The position numbers and the translations under genes were made by a program. A model generated the notes under the pieces. The model had not been told where the DNA came from. It saw nothing but the letters and a program-made list of their open reading frames with translations, and did not search any database. Of a stretch of DNA of 64,000 nucleotides, positions 23,050-34,875 are shown in pieces (the stretch's first letter is position 1; the number at the start of each line of letters is the position of its first letter). Source of the DNA: Ampullaceana balthica (lineage: Eukaryota; Mollusca; Gastropoda; Lymnaeidae). The DNA lies in contig CALYLW010001083.1 in the NCBI GenBank assembly GCA_944989445.1, positions 32,501 through 96,500 on the forward strand, written 5' to 3'.

Positions 23050-24215
23050 TCAAAACAAATAATTTTTGTAATAATTAATTAATTAAATTGATTATTTATA
23101 TAGCGCTGTATCCCAGAGGAACTGGGCTCACAGCGCTTTGCATGAAAGAAATAACATACCTATAAGTATTAAATTAACTTTCATATCATAACAAACACAA
23201 AAATTACAGTACATTATACATAAGCTACGTTAATCATTTACAAGAAATGTTGTTTCATTAATTTTGAAAATAAATTTTGAAAAGATGTGTCTTAAGTGCA
23301 GTCTTGAAGGACTTGGTTGTTTGAATACTATGTATGTGTAATGGTAGAGAATTCCATTGTTTGGCTGCACAAAAAGAGAACGACCTTTCACCAAATGTGT
23401 TGGTGCGTCTGTAGGAACAGAGAGAACGCGTGTGTCTGCAGAAGATCGTAGCTGGCGAGTGGGTGAGTAGACCGACAAAAGTTCAGTAAGATACGATGGG
23501 CATGAGTCCGAAAAGAAGTTGTGACAGAGAACGGCCAGTTTGTAATCAATACGGGCTTGTATAGGCAGCCAATGAAGTGAGCGAAGAAGTGGAGTAACAT
23601 GGTCATGTTTTTTTTTGCCTTGAGCACCAGTCTGGCAGCTGAATTTTGAACTTTCTGTAGTTTTTTCAATGCATTGTTTTGGCGCACCTGACAGAAAAGA
23701 ATTGCAGTAATCCATACGAGCTAGTACAAGAGCACAGACTAGAGTTTTTGTTGCACTAACTGTTAAGTAATGACGGATTGAGCTGATCTGACGAGATGTG
23801 ATTGATGAAGTTGTTGGTAGACATGTTGTCAGAAATAATGTAGCCAAGATTCCTAGTCGATGTAGTGAACAGAATATCCGAACTGGCTACGTGAATTGAC
23901 TTCGGAAGAGACAAAGTACTGCGTGATTTATTGTTGCAAAATAGAAGTGCTTCAGTCTTGTCATCATTCAGCTTGAGTTTGCTGAACGTCATCCAAGACT
24001 TTACCTCACCAATGCACTCTTGCATCAATTGGACAGCGGAGTCCATATTAGAGGGATCAGTGTGAGTATATAGCTGAGTATCATCTGCAAATGATTGGCT
24101 TTTAACTGAATGCTTTTCGAGCAGTAGAAGTAGTGGCCTTGTATACAGTACAAAAAGTACCGGACCCAAAACAGAGCCCTGAGGCACACCATAAAGCAAG
24201 TCAGCAAGTAATAAT
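23050..24215 (-). pseudogene. L2/CR1-like LINE, 5'-truncated, with 3' tail
   Basis: Reading on the - strand from about 24212, a reverse transcriptase begins inside motif B ([10 protein letters not shown]) and continues with the FADDTQLY catalytic box (about 24090), [10 protein letters not shown] and YIISDN. The distal part carries LARMDYCNS, RSLHWLP and RIDYKLAVL, ending near 23230. At least two frameshifts break it. The 3' end reads AGCGCTATATAAATAAT followed by (TTAA)n at about 23070..23105, the tail style of L2-type CR1 relatives. Upstream domains are absent, and the truncation point abuts the large satellite array. Confidence 0.88.
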
Positions 24216-24224
24216 AAATTTCTT

Positions 24225-27200
24225 ACATTGGAGTAGATCTTATGTCCACATTAGATCTTATGTCCACATTGGAATAGATCTTATGTCCACATTAGATCTT
24301 ATGTCCACATTGGAATAGATCTTATGTCCACATTAGATCTTATGTCCACATTGGAATAGATCTTATGTCCACATTAGAATAGATCTTATGTCCACATTGG
24401 AATAGATCTTATGTCCACATTGGAGTAGATCTTATGTCCACATTAGATCTTATGTCCACATTAGATCTTATGTCCACATTAGATCTTATGTCCACATTAG
24501 ATCTTATGTCCACATTAGATCTTATGTCCACATTAGATCTTATGTCCACATTGGAGTAGATCTTATGTCCACATTAGAATAGATCTTATGTCCACATTGG
24601 AATAGATCTTATGTCCACATTGGAGTAGATCTTATGTCCACATTAGAATAGATCTTATGTCCACATTGGAATAGATCTTATGTCCACATTGGAGTAGATC
24701 TTATGTCCACATTGGAATAGATCTTATGTCCACATTGGAGTAGATCTTATGTCCACATTGGAGTAGATCTTATGTCCACATTGGAGTAGATCTTATGTCC
24801 ACATTGGAGTAGATCTTATGTCCACATTGGAGTAGATCTTATGTCCACATTGGAGTAGATCTTATGTCCACATTGGAGTAGATCTTATGTCCACATTGGA
24901 GTAGATCTTATGTCCACATTGGAGTAGATCTTATGTCCACATTGGAGTAGATCTTATGTCCACATTGGAGTAGATCTTATGTCCACATTGGAGTAGATCT
25001 TATGTCCACATTGGAGTAGATCTTATGTCCACATTGGAGTAGATCTTATGTCCACATTGGAGTAGATCTTATGTCCACATTGGAGTAGATCTTATGTCCA
25101 CATTGGAGTAGATCTTATGTCCACATTGGAGTAGATCTTATGTCCACATTGGAGTAGATCTTATGTCCACATTGGAGTAGATCTTATGTCCACATTGGAG
25201 TAGATCTTATGTCCACATTGGAGTAGATCTTATGTCCACATTGGAGTAGATCTTATGTCCACATTGGAGTAGATCTTATGTCCACATTGGAGTAGATCTT
25301 ATGTCCACATTGGAGTAGATCTTATGTCCACATTGGAGTAGATCTTATGTCCACATTGGAGTAGATCTTATGTCCACATTGGAGTAGATCTTATGTCCAC
25401 ATTGGAGTAGATCTTATGTCCACATTGGAGTATAGATCTTATGTCCACATTGGAGTAGATCTTATGTCCACATTGGAGTAGATCTTATGTCCACATTGGA
25501 GTAGATCTTATGTCCACATTGGAGTATAGATCTTATGTCCACATTGGAGTAGATCTTATGTCCACATTGGAGTAGATCTTATGTCCACATTAGATCTTAT
25601 GTCCACATTAGATCTTATGTCCACATTAGATCTTATGTCCACATTGGAGTAGATCTTATGTCCACATTGGAGTAGATCTTATGTCCACATTGGAGTAGAT
25701 CTTATGTCCACATTAGATCTTATGTCCACATTAGATCGTATGTCCACATTAGATCTTATGTCCACATTGGAGTAGATCTTATGTCCACATTGGAGTAGAT
25801 CTTATGTCCACATTGGAGTAGATCTTATGTCCACATTAGATCTTATGTCCACATTAGATCTTATGTCCACATTAGATCTTATGTCCACATTGGAGTAGAT
25901 CTTATGTCCACATTGGAGTAGATCTTATGTCCACATTGGAGTAGATCTTATGTCCACATTGGAGTAGATCTTATGTCCACATTGGAGTAGATCTTATGTC
26001 CACATTGGAGTAGATCTTATGTCCACATTGGAGTAGATCTTATGTCCACATTGGAGTAGATCTTATGTCCACATTGGAGTAGATCTTATGTCCACATTAG
26101 ATCTTATGTCCACATTGGAGTAGATCTTATGTCCACATTGGAGTAGATCTTATGTCCACATTGGAGTAGATCTTATGTCCACATTAGATCTTATGTCCAC
26201 ATTGGAGTAGATCTTATGTCCACATTAGATCTTATGTCCACATTGGAGTAGATCTTATGTCCACATTGGAGTAGATCGTATGTCCACATTAGATCTTATG
26301 TCCACATTGGAGTAGATCTTATGTCCACATTGGAGTCGATCTTATGTCCACATTAGATCTTATGTCCACATTAGATCTTATGTCCACATTAGATCTTATG
26401 TCCACATTGGAGTAGATCTTATGTCCACATTAGATCTTATGTCCACATTAGATCTTATGTCCACATTAGATCTTATGTCCACATTGGAGTAGATCTTATG
26501 TCCACATTGGAGTAGATCTTATGTCCACATTGGAGTAGATCTTATGTCCACATTGGAGTAGATCTTATGTCCACATTGGAGTAGATCTTATGTCCACATT
26601 GGAGTAGATCTTATGTCCACATTAGATCTTATGTCCACATTAGATCTTATGTCCACATTGGAGTAGATCTTATGTCCACATTGGAGTAGATCTTATGTCC
26701 ACATTGGAGTAGATCTTATGTCCACATTGGAGTAGATCTTATGTCCACATTGGAGTAGATCTTATGTCCACATTGGAGTAGATCTTATGTCCACATTGGA
26801 GTAGATCTTATGTCCACATTGGAGTAGATCTTATGTCCACATTAGATCTTATGTCCACATTGGAGTAGATCTTATGTCCACATTGGAGTAGATCTTATGT
26901 CCACATTAGATCTTATGTCCACATTGGAGTAGATCTTATGTCCACATTGGAGTAGATCTTATGTCCACATTGGAGTAGATCTTATGTCCACATTGGAGTA
27001 GATCTTATGTCCACATTGGAGTAGATCTTATGTCCACATTGGAGTAGATCTTATGTCCACATTAGATCTTATGTCCACATTGGAGTAGATCTTATGTCCA
27101 CATTGGAGTAGATCTTATGTCCACATTAGATCTTATGTCCACATTGGAGTAGATCTTATGTCCACATTGGAGTAGATCTTATGTCCACATTGGAGTAGAT

Positions 27201-30200
27201 CTTATGTCCACATTAGATCTTATGTCCACATTAGATCTTATGTCCACATTAGATCTTATGTCCACATTGGAGTAGATCTTATGTCCACATTAGATCTTAT
27301 GTCCACATTGGAGTAGATCTTATGTCCACATTGGAGTAGATCTTATGTCCACATTGGAGTAGATCTTATGTCCACATTGGAGTAGATCTTATGTCCACAT
27401 TAGATCTTATGTCCACATTGGAGTAGATCTTATGTCCACATTGGATAGATCTTATGTCCACATTGGAGTAGATCTTATGTCCACATTAGATCTTATGTCC
27501 ACATTGGAGTAGATCTTATGTCCACATTGGAGTAGATCTTATGTCCACATTAGATCTTATGTCCACATTGGAGTAGATCTTATGTCCACATTAGATCTTA
27601 TGTCCACATTGGAGTAGATCTTATGTCCACATTGGAGTAGATCTTATGTCCACATTGGAGTAGATCTTATGTCCACATTGGAGTAGATCTTATGTCCACA
27701 TTGGAGTAGATCTTATGTCCACATTAGATCTTATGTCCACATTGGAGTAGATCTTATGTCCACATTAGATCTTATGTCCACATTGGAGTAGATCTTATGT
27801 CCACATTAGATCTTATGTCCACATTGGAGTAGATCTTATGTCCACATTGGAGTAGATCTTATGTCCACATTGGAGTAGATCTTATGTCCACATTGGAGTA
27901 GATCTTATGTCCACATTAGATCTTATGTCCACATTGGAGTAGATCTTATGTCCACATTAGATCTTATGTCCACATTGGAGTAGATCTTATGTCCACATTA
28001 GATCTTATGTCCACATTGGAGTAGATCTTATGTCCACATTGGAGTAGATCTTATGTCCACATTGGAGTAGATCTTATGTCCACATTGGAGTAGATCTTAT
28101 GTCCACATTAGATCTTATGTCCACATTGGAGTAGATCTTATGTCCACATTGGAGTAGATCTTATGTCCACATTGGAGTAGATCTTATGTCCACATTAGTA
28201 TCTTATGTCCACATTGGAGTAGATCTTATGTCCACATTGGAGTAGATCTTATGTCCACATTGGAGTAGATCTTATGTCCACATTGAGTAGATCTTATGTC
28301 CACATGAGTAGATCTTATGTCCACATTGGAGTAGATCTTATGTCCACATTGGAGTAGATCTTATGTCCACATTGGAGTAGATCTTATGTCCACATTGGAG
28401 TAGATCTTATGTCCACATTGGAGTAGATCTTATGTCCACATTGGAGTAGATCTTATGTCCACATTGGAGTAGATCTTATGTCCACATTGGAGTAGATCTT
28501 ATGTCCACATTGGAGTAGATCTTATGTCCACATTGGAGTAGATCTTATGTCCACATTGGAGTAGATCTTATGTCCACATTGGAGTAGATCTTATGTCCAC
28601 ATTGGAGTAGATCTTATGTCCACATTGGAGTAGATCTTATGTCCACATTGGAGTAGATCTTATGTCCACATTGGAGTAGATCTTATGTCCACATTGGAGT
28701 AGATCTTATGTCCACATTGGAGTAGATCTTATGTCCACATTGGAGTAGATCTTATGTCCACATTGGAGTAGATCTTATGTCCACATTGGAGTAGATCTTA
28801 TGTCCACATTGGAGTAGATCTTATGTCCACATTGAGTAGATCTTATGTCCACATTGGAGTAGATCTTATGTCCACATTGGAGTAGATCTTATGTCCACAT
28901 TGGAGTAGATCTTATGTCCACATTAGATCTTATGTCCACATTGGAGTAGATCTTATGTCCACATTGGAGTAGATCTTATGTCCACATTGGAGTAGATCTT
29001 ATGTCCACATTGGAGTAGATCTTATGTCCACATTGGAGTAGATCTTATGTCCACATTGGAGTAGATCTTATGTCCACATTGGAGTAGATCTTATGTCCAC
29101 ATTGGAGTAGATCTTATGTCCACATTGGAGTAGATCTTATGTCCACATTGGAGTAGATCTTATGTCCACATTGGAGTAGATCTTATGTCCACATTGGAGT
29201 AGATCTTATGTCCACATTAGATCTTATGTCCACATTGGAGTAGATCTTATGTCCACATTGGAGTAGATCTTATGTCCACATTGGAGTAGATCTTATGTCC
29301 ACATTGGAGTAGATCTTATGTCCACATTAGATCTTATGTCCACATTAGATCTTATGTCCACATTAGATCTTATGTCCACATTAGATCTTATGTCCACATT
29401 AGATCTTATGTCCACATTAGATCTTATGTCCACATTAGATCTTATGTCCACATTAGATCTTATGTCCACATTAGATCTTATGTCCACATTAGATCTTATG
29501 TCCACATTAGATCTTATGTCCACATTAGATCTTATGTCCACATTGGAGTAGATCTTATGTCCACATTGGAGTAGATCTTATGTCCACATTAGATCTTATG
29601 TCCACATTAGATCTTATGTCCACATTAGATCTTATGTCCACATTAGATCTTATGTCCACATTAGATCTTATGTCCACATTGGAGTAGATCTTATGTCCAC
29701 ATTGGAGTAGATCTTATGTCCACATTAGATCTTATGTCCACATTAGATCTTATGTCCACATTGGAATAGATCTTATGTCCACATTGGAGTAGATCTTATG
29801 TCCACATTAGATCTTATGTCCACATTGGAATAGATCTTATGTCCACATTAGATCTTATGTCCACATTAGATCTTATGTCCACATTGGAATAGATCTTATG
29901 TCCACATTGGAATAGATCTTATGTCCACATTAGATCTTATGTCCACATTAGATCTTATGTCCACATTGGAATAGATCTTATGTCCACATTAGATCTTATG
30001 TCCACATTAGATCTTATGTCCACATTGGAATAGATCTTATGTCCACATTAGATCTTATGTCCACATTAGATCTTATGTCCACATTGGAGTAGATCTTATG
30101 TCCACATTGGAATAGATCTTATGTCCACATTAGATCTTATGTCCACATTAGATCTTATGTCCACATTGGAGTAGATCTTATGTCCACATTGGAGTATAGA

Positions 30201-30568
30201 TCTTATGTCCACATTGGAGTAGATCTTATGTCCACATTAGATCTTATGTCCACATTAGATCTTATGTCCACATTAGATCTTATGTCCACATTAGATCTTA
30301 TGTCCATATTAGATCTTATGTCCACATTAGATCTTATGTCCACATTGGAGTAGATCTTATGTCCACATTGGAATAGATCTTATGTCCACATTGGAGTATA
30401 GATCTTATGTCCACATTGGAGTATAGATCTTAGGTCCACATTGGAGTATAGATCTTAGGTCCACATTGGAGTATAGATCTTATGTCCACATTGGAGTATA
30501 GATCTTATGTCCACATTGGAGTATAGATCTTATGTCCACATTGGAGTATAGATCTTATGTCTACATTG
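24225..30568. repeat. 6.3-kb minisatellite array of 18/23/25-bp units
   Basis: Every unit contains AGATCTTATGTCCACATT (18 bp). Most carry an added GGAGT giving 23 bp; others carry GGAAT, or GGAGTAT (25 bp). I estimate about 280 to 300 units. A homogeneous 23-bp block occupies about 24690..25430. The middle mixes 18- and 23-mers, 18-mers run nearly pure at 29320..29530, and 25-mers dominate the last 200 bp. The GGAAT variant is confined to both margins (before 24720 and after 29760). AGATCT in each unit is a BglII site, useful for restriction mapping. Open frames through the 18-mers are incidental. Confidence 0.98.
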
Positions 30569-32060
30569 GTTTGCTAAATTTTAACTGGATGGCTAAATGC
30601 CGTCCGTACATTGAGACCGGCAGGATCTCGGTAGCACTTACAGAGTGACGGTAGCAGGCATTACATGGTAGCACTTTCACCATGATGGTGATAGATATCA
30701 CGTGGTAAATTGTACATCGTGAGGGTATCTCGTCGAATCTTTGATAAGTCACAGTGATGTGAAAATACATGAACGTGTATCAACCGATAATAATGAACAC
30801 TTTAAAATTTTGAATCGCTCGAATGGTAACCGGAAATGTGTTTAAAGAATTGGGTCATTATAAAACTGATCGACGGAAGTGTGGTGGAAAAGAAAATTAG
30901 GTAGAACAGCATTTTGGGTAATTCTCTGCATTTCCGGGTTCTGGAGTCTGGTGGGCCACAGGCCACAGACAATAGTTGTATGAATATCTTTGACCTCATT
31001 ATGTTCACGTCTAGTGAGCCACGTCTAATTTATAAACAAGGTAAATTTACCAACCCTGATATCTTCTTCTCACCCTTATCATCGCTGCGTCAGGCAGAGA
31101 TTCCTAGACGTCTCTTTAGTCCACGCCACACCCACCTCAAGAATTGTGGGATTTAATCTCTCTCCCCCTCCCTCCCCAGTGAGAAGTGCCTTCTCATACC
31201 TCGCTCCTCCCTAACCATTTGTAAGGATGGTCCTCATTTCATTCCATTCGGGGTAACATCACGTCCACGTAAGTGATGTTACCACCGATTATTGTTCAGA
31301 CCATAGGAACGTTTTTATACCATTGACCAAACTCTTCAAAACTTTTTTACATTTAGCACTACACATTCCCATCAAGACTGAGCGAGCGCCCCCCCCCCTC
31401 CTTTATTCTATTCTGTTCACTTTTGTGTTGATTTTAGTCTTTCTGACTTCAATCCAACTATAGCATCACTTTTTGCACTAATATTGTATCACCTGAGTTC
31501 CTTATATCATCTACCACCTATCATCTTAAAACATTCTCTTAAAATCATCTAGATTATCTAAAAACATTTAATGCTAATAATGTTTTACTGTTTTAATTTC
31601 AAATTACAAATAAAGATTATTTCCTGCACAATATTGAGAATCCCTGTTTTTAAAAAAAAACGTATTAAATGGCCACCGAGATCATATTATACCCAGCTAA
31701 GCCACCACTCTCGTCCTCACATAATCAAAGCTATTTTATTCACACTCAAATCCTTATATAAAAAAAGCCGTGAAAAAGATGTGCAGTTAAGTTTGTGTTT
31801 CAATCTCCAAATATTCTTTCTGGGTCACCTCAAACGGCCGTTTTCTTCCAGATGCAAAGATCTTTTAAACAAACCGTAGTCCTTCTGTATACATCCGTGT
31901 CGGCAAAAGGTTTCCCCCGAGTCTAAATTATTTAATAAATGCTCCCACATTCTAGTCACGTGACGTAATCTCGTAACCTTGAGAAAGCAAACCAAACTAT
32001 AAACTACACTATTGACATGACGTCACATGTTATAAAGTTAAGATAAACTCATTTTAATTA
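30569..32060. other. Unassigned spacer
   Basis: Unique-looking, AT-rich sequence with a C-run at 31390 and a short inverted pair around 31249..31280 (GGTAACATCAC / GTGATGTTACC). No gene was supported. Confidence 0.4.
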
Positions 32061-32068
32061 TTGGCAGT

Positions 32069-34248
32069 CAGGGCCGGATTTCCGCCTAGGCCCACAAGGC
32101 CCGGGCCTAGGGCCCCAGCCAGCCAAGGGGCCCCGGTGGTAGAATCTTTACATAAGCCCAAAAGCCTGGCTTCATTATCAAAAAGCTTTATCGAAAATAA
32201 TAGAATAATAAATAGTTTACTACATTTTGCATACACTGCCCAATAGTCAAGTGCACGGGGTTCGTTTGTGATGGTTTGTCATTGAAAGCCGCGTTCTGAG
32301 CTGCTGTTGCGATATTGTTGAGAAGGCGTAGGGTGAGTGTTACAGATTGCACCACCAGTAAAAAACGGCACGACCCCGACTTCCCCCTCCCCATACCACA
32401 CGCAGGACAAGTCACCGCCCCAGCCGGGATTTGGGTTTCAGATTACAGATAATTGACAGTGACCGGGAGAACAATTTTTTAATGTCGCCTGACTTGACCA
32501 GAGGCCAGGGAGATGTCACAGGTAGTTTATGGGGACCTGCCAAAGGTTTCAATGAAGTTCGTTTTAATGCCTTTAACTAGATGGCCTTCTACAATTTCAC
32601 CTGCATACCTTTGGTCACCAACATATTAACAGGGAAAATGTTAGATCAGGGAATAAGAAGCTAGGGAGGCAAGAGAGAAGCCCACGAGTCGAAGCCGGTG
32701 AGCCCCCGAATAGGGAGCCAGTGTGTCGAGGGCCGAGGGACACAGTACGGAACAGAGACGCTTCATATTTTTGTCCTTTATTAAATTAATCGTATGATTG
32801 TATGTTTATATGTAATTATGCACACACAAAAAGATTTACTTGAACAAATAGAAATTCTTGAATTAAGAAAATTTGAGATAAACCAAAATTGTCTTAAATT
32901 AACAACTAAACAACAAATTGAAAAATTAAAAACATTATTCCAAATAATTAAACAAAATTCTGTTTTTAAATGACCCTCCGTTTTATATTAGTTATAGAAA
33001 TTGCGGTGTCTTGCATCAATAAAAATCTAAGCGAAGCGGTTCCAGAAAAAGAAACGGAGTTTAAAAAATCGAAAAAGAGCTCTTTGTAATGTTCCTAAGT
33101 TAAACACATTTTTAGTCTCGCCTGCGTCTAGACCTAGTTCTGGCTCTAGTCCTAGTACTAGTAATACTAGTCCATTAGCCAGTGGAAGTTGCAGAGATGC
33201 GGCTGATGACCGTCAACAGGCAACTCCAAGAAACGTTTCTGACTGCAACTAGCAAACGGTTATTTATGAAATCTTGAATATAATTCTTCTTTAACTGACA
33301 ATCCTGCTGAGTGGGTGCTAAACGAAGTTACATTGGAGTACCTTGTTCAAAATGGCGTGAAAGAAAATATTGATGCCGACTTTCCTTTTTAAAGGCGTTA
33401 GTACTCAGATAAAACCAGATATCTATCGCTATCACTTTTTAGCCGAACATTAAGCAAGGGTGAAACACGACCTCGACCTTGGATCATAGTTTGGAAAATC
33501 AAGGCTGCAGTATTTTGCGCCCCTTGTAAGATGTTTGGGAAATGTGGGTCACTAGCTAATGAAGGTTCATCGACTGGCAAAATCTGTTCAAAGAACGAAG
33601 GAACATGATAATTCGGACGAACACAGGTCAGCACTTGCGACACTAATAGTTAGGAAGAATGATGGCGGTAGAGTTGACAAGAGTCTTGTTCTTCAAACAG
33701 AAGAAGAAATAAAATACTGGGATAAGGTTTTGGGGCGCATTGTGGCTGTTGTTAGCTCACTTTCTGATTAGAATTTAAAAAAAAAGTGGGAACTATGTTA
33801 TGACCATATTAATTTTGGCTGTGTTTGATCTTTTTCTCGACGAATGCATAAAACGCCACGGTAACAAAGGAAGTGGCACAACATCATATATTTCGTCAAA
33901 AATATGCGATGCAATGATTAATATCATGGCAGAAAAGGTAACAATTACATTACAATCGTGACTGAGATTTTTTTATTTTTTTTTAAATTTAAAAAGCGAA
34001 ATATGTCTCTATTTCTGTGGACTCTACTCCGGACATTTCTCATGTAGATAAATTTTCTTTCATTGTGAGATATGTCTCTGAAGACGAATATTATTTTGAT
34101 GTTTATTAAAGTCACTGAAGTCAACAAAAAATTTATGTTCTGTACTACAGCATTTAATTTGCTAAATTTCCAAAATTGCTTCGAGATGGTTAGGGGGCCC
34201 AAAAGTAAAAAGTGCCTAGGGGCCCTGGGTCTCTTAAAACCGGGCCTG
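32069..34248 (+). mobile_element. hAT element, family A, copy 1 (2180 bp, perfect 8-bp TSD)
   Basis: The left end is CAGGGCCGGATTTCCGCC and the right end, inverted, is CAGGCCCGGTTTTAAGAG. Flanks are TTGGCAGT at 32061..32068 and TTGGCAGT at 34249..34256, a perfect 8-bp target-site duplication. The interior carries a broken ZMYM1-like transposase N-terminal half (33300..33960). The subterminal GGCCCGGGCCTAGGGCCCC is palindromic. A shorter inverted copy is at 39525..40648. The perfect duplication points to a comparatively recent insertion even though the coding part is decayed. Confidence 0.92.
33300..33960 (+). pseudogene. hAT transposase remnant, N-terminal zinc-finger half (ZMYM1-like)
   Basis: Frame-shifting translation gives a TTF/ZMYM-type zinc-finger stretch (CAPCKMFG, then DEHRSAL), a helical segment with EEEIKYWDKVLGRIVAVV, and a downstream block with IKRHGNKGSG and SSKICDAMINIMAEK. 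These blocks occur in this order in the ZMYM1-like hAT transposases of many invertebrates. Several stops and frameshifts are present, and the catalytic RNase H-like and dimerisation parts are absent. The element was therefore probably mobilised in trans. Confidence 0.8.
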
Positions 34249-34691
34249 TTGGCAGTATAGATAGCCACGCAGTGACCTGGGTATAGCCATGCTGTGACCG
34301 TGTAAATAGCGCATATCTTAAGTTGCGTAATATTTGTGTTGTTGTTTTTTGTTTGTCTTGTATGAATTATGCTTCAGTTTTTTTTTACTTTTTTCACACA
34401 AAGAAAATATTAAGATTATCAGTCATGCCCTTTAAAAAAGGAAACAATAGGAATTTTATATTTAAAAAAAACATTTTTAGACGTGATTCTAATTTCATGT
34501 GTTTTAATTACAGCATCACGATTTACACATTCAAGGCCACTCACCCACAACCTTCAACGATTTTAGAAGCTACGTGTTTCCGTTATTAAATTGGAACCTA
34601 CGCCTATTCCAGTCTACAAGCAAACACCATAGTAGAAGAGCAGCTTCGTCTATCAAGATTTAGAAATTATTATCGGTTGATGTTTCACTTA

Positions 34692-34771
34692 CAGTGACGT
34701 AAACCCTTTCAAGTTTTTGCCAAGTCTTACGTACAGTGACGTAAACCATTTCAGGTTTTTGCACAGTCCTG
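34692..34771 (+). promoter_or_regulatory. Duplicated TGACGTAA (CRE/ATF-like) promoter-proximal repeat
   Basis: Two direct copies of a ~45-bp segment, ACAGTGACGTAAACC followed by TTTCA and GTTTTTGC, start about 34692 and 34735. They lie 100 to 185 bp upstream of the dehydrogenase start codon. TGACGTAA is a bZIP half-palindrome of the CREB/ATF type. Placement and duplication suggest a promoter element; function is inferred only. Confidence 0.35.
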
Positions 34772-34875
34772 TGATTCTTGTGTTGTGATTGGATTTTGCG
34801 CTCTTCAGTGAACAAAAATAAACTTATTGGATATCTCCGTACACTTGGTTATACCCTGCCTTGTTTCCACACAAT

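Noticed and set aside
24133..24318. Short + frame overlapping the LINE end and array
   Set aside because: It is antisense to the L2/CR1-like reverse transcriptase and continues into repeat units.
34861..34875. Upstream TTG as the dehydrogenase start codon
   Set aside because: An ATG follows five codons later, directly before the hydrophobic segment; TTG starts are not expected in animals.
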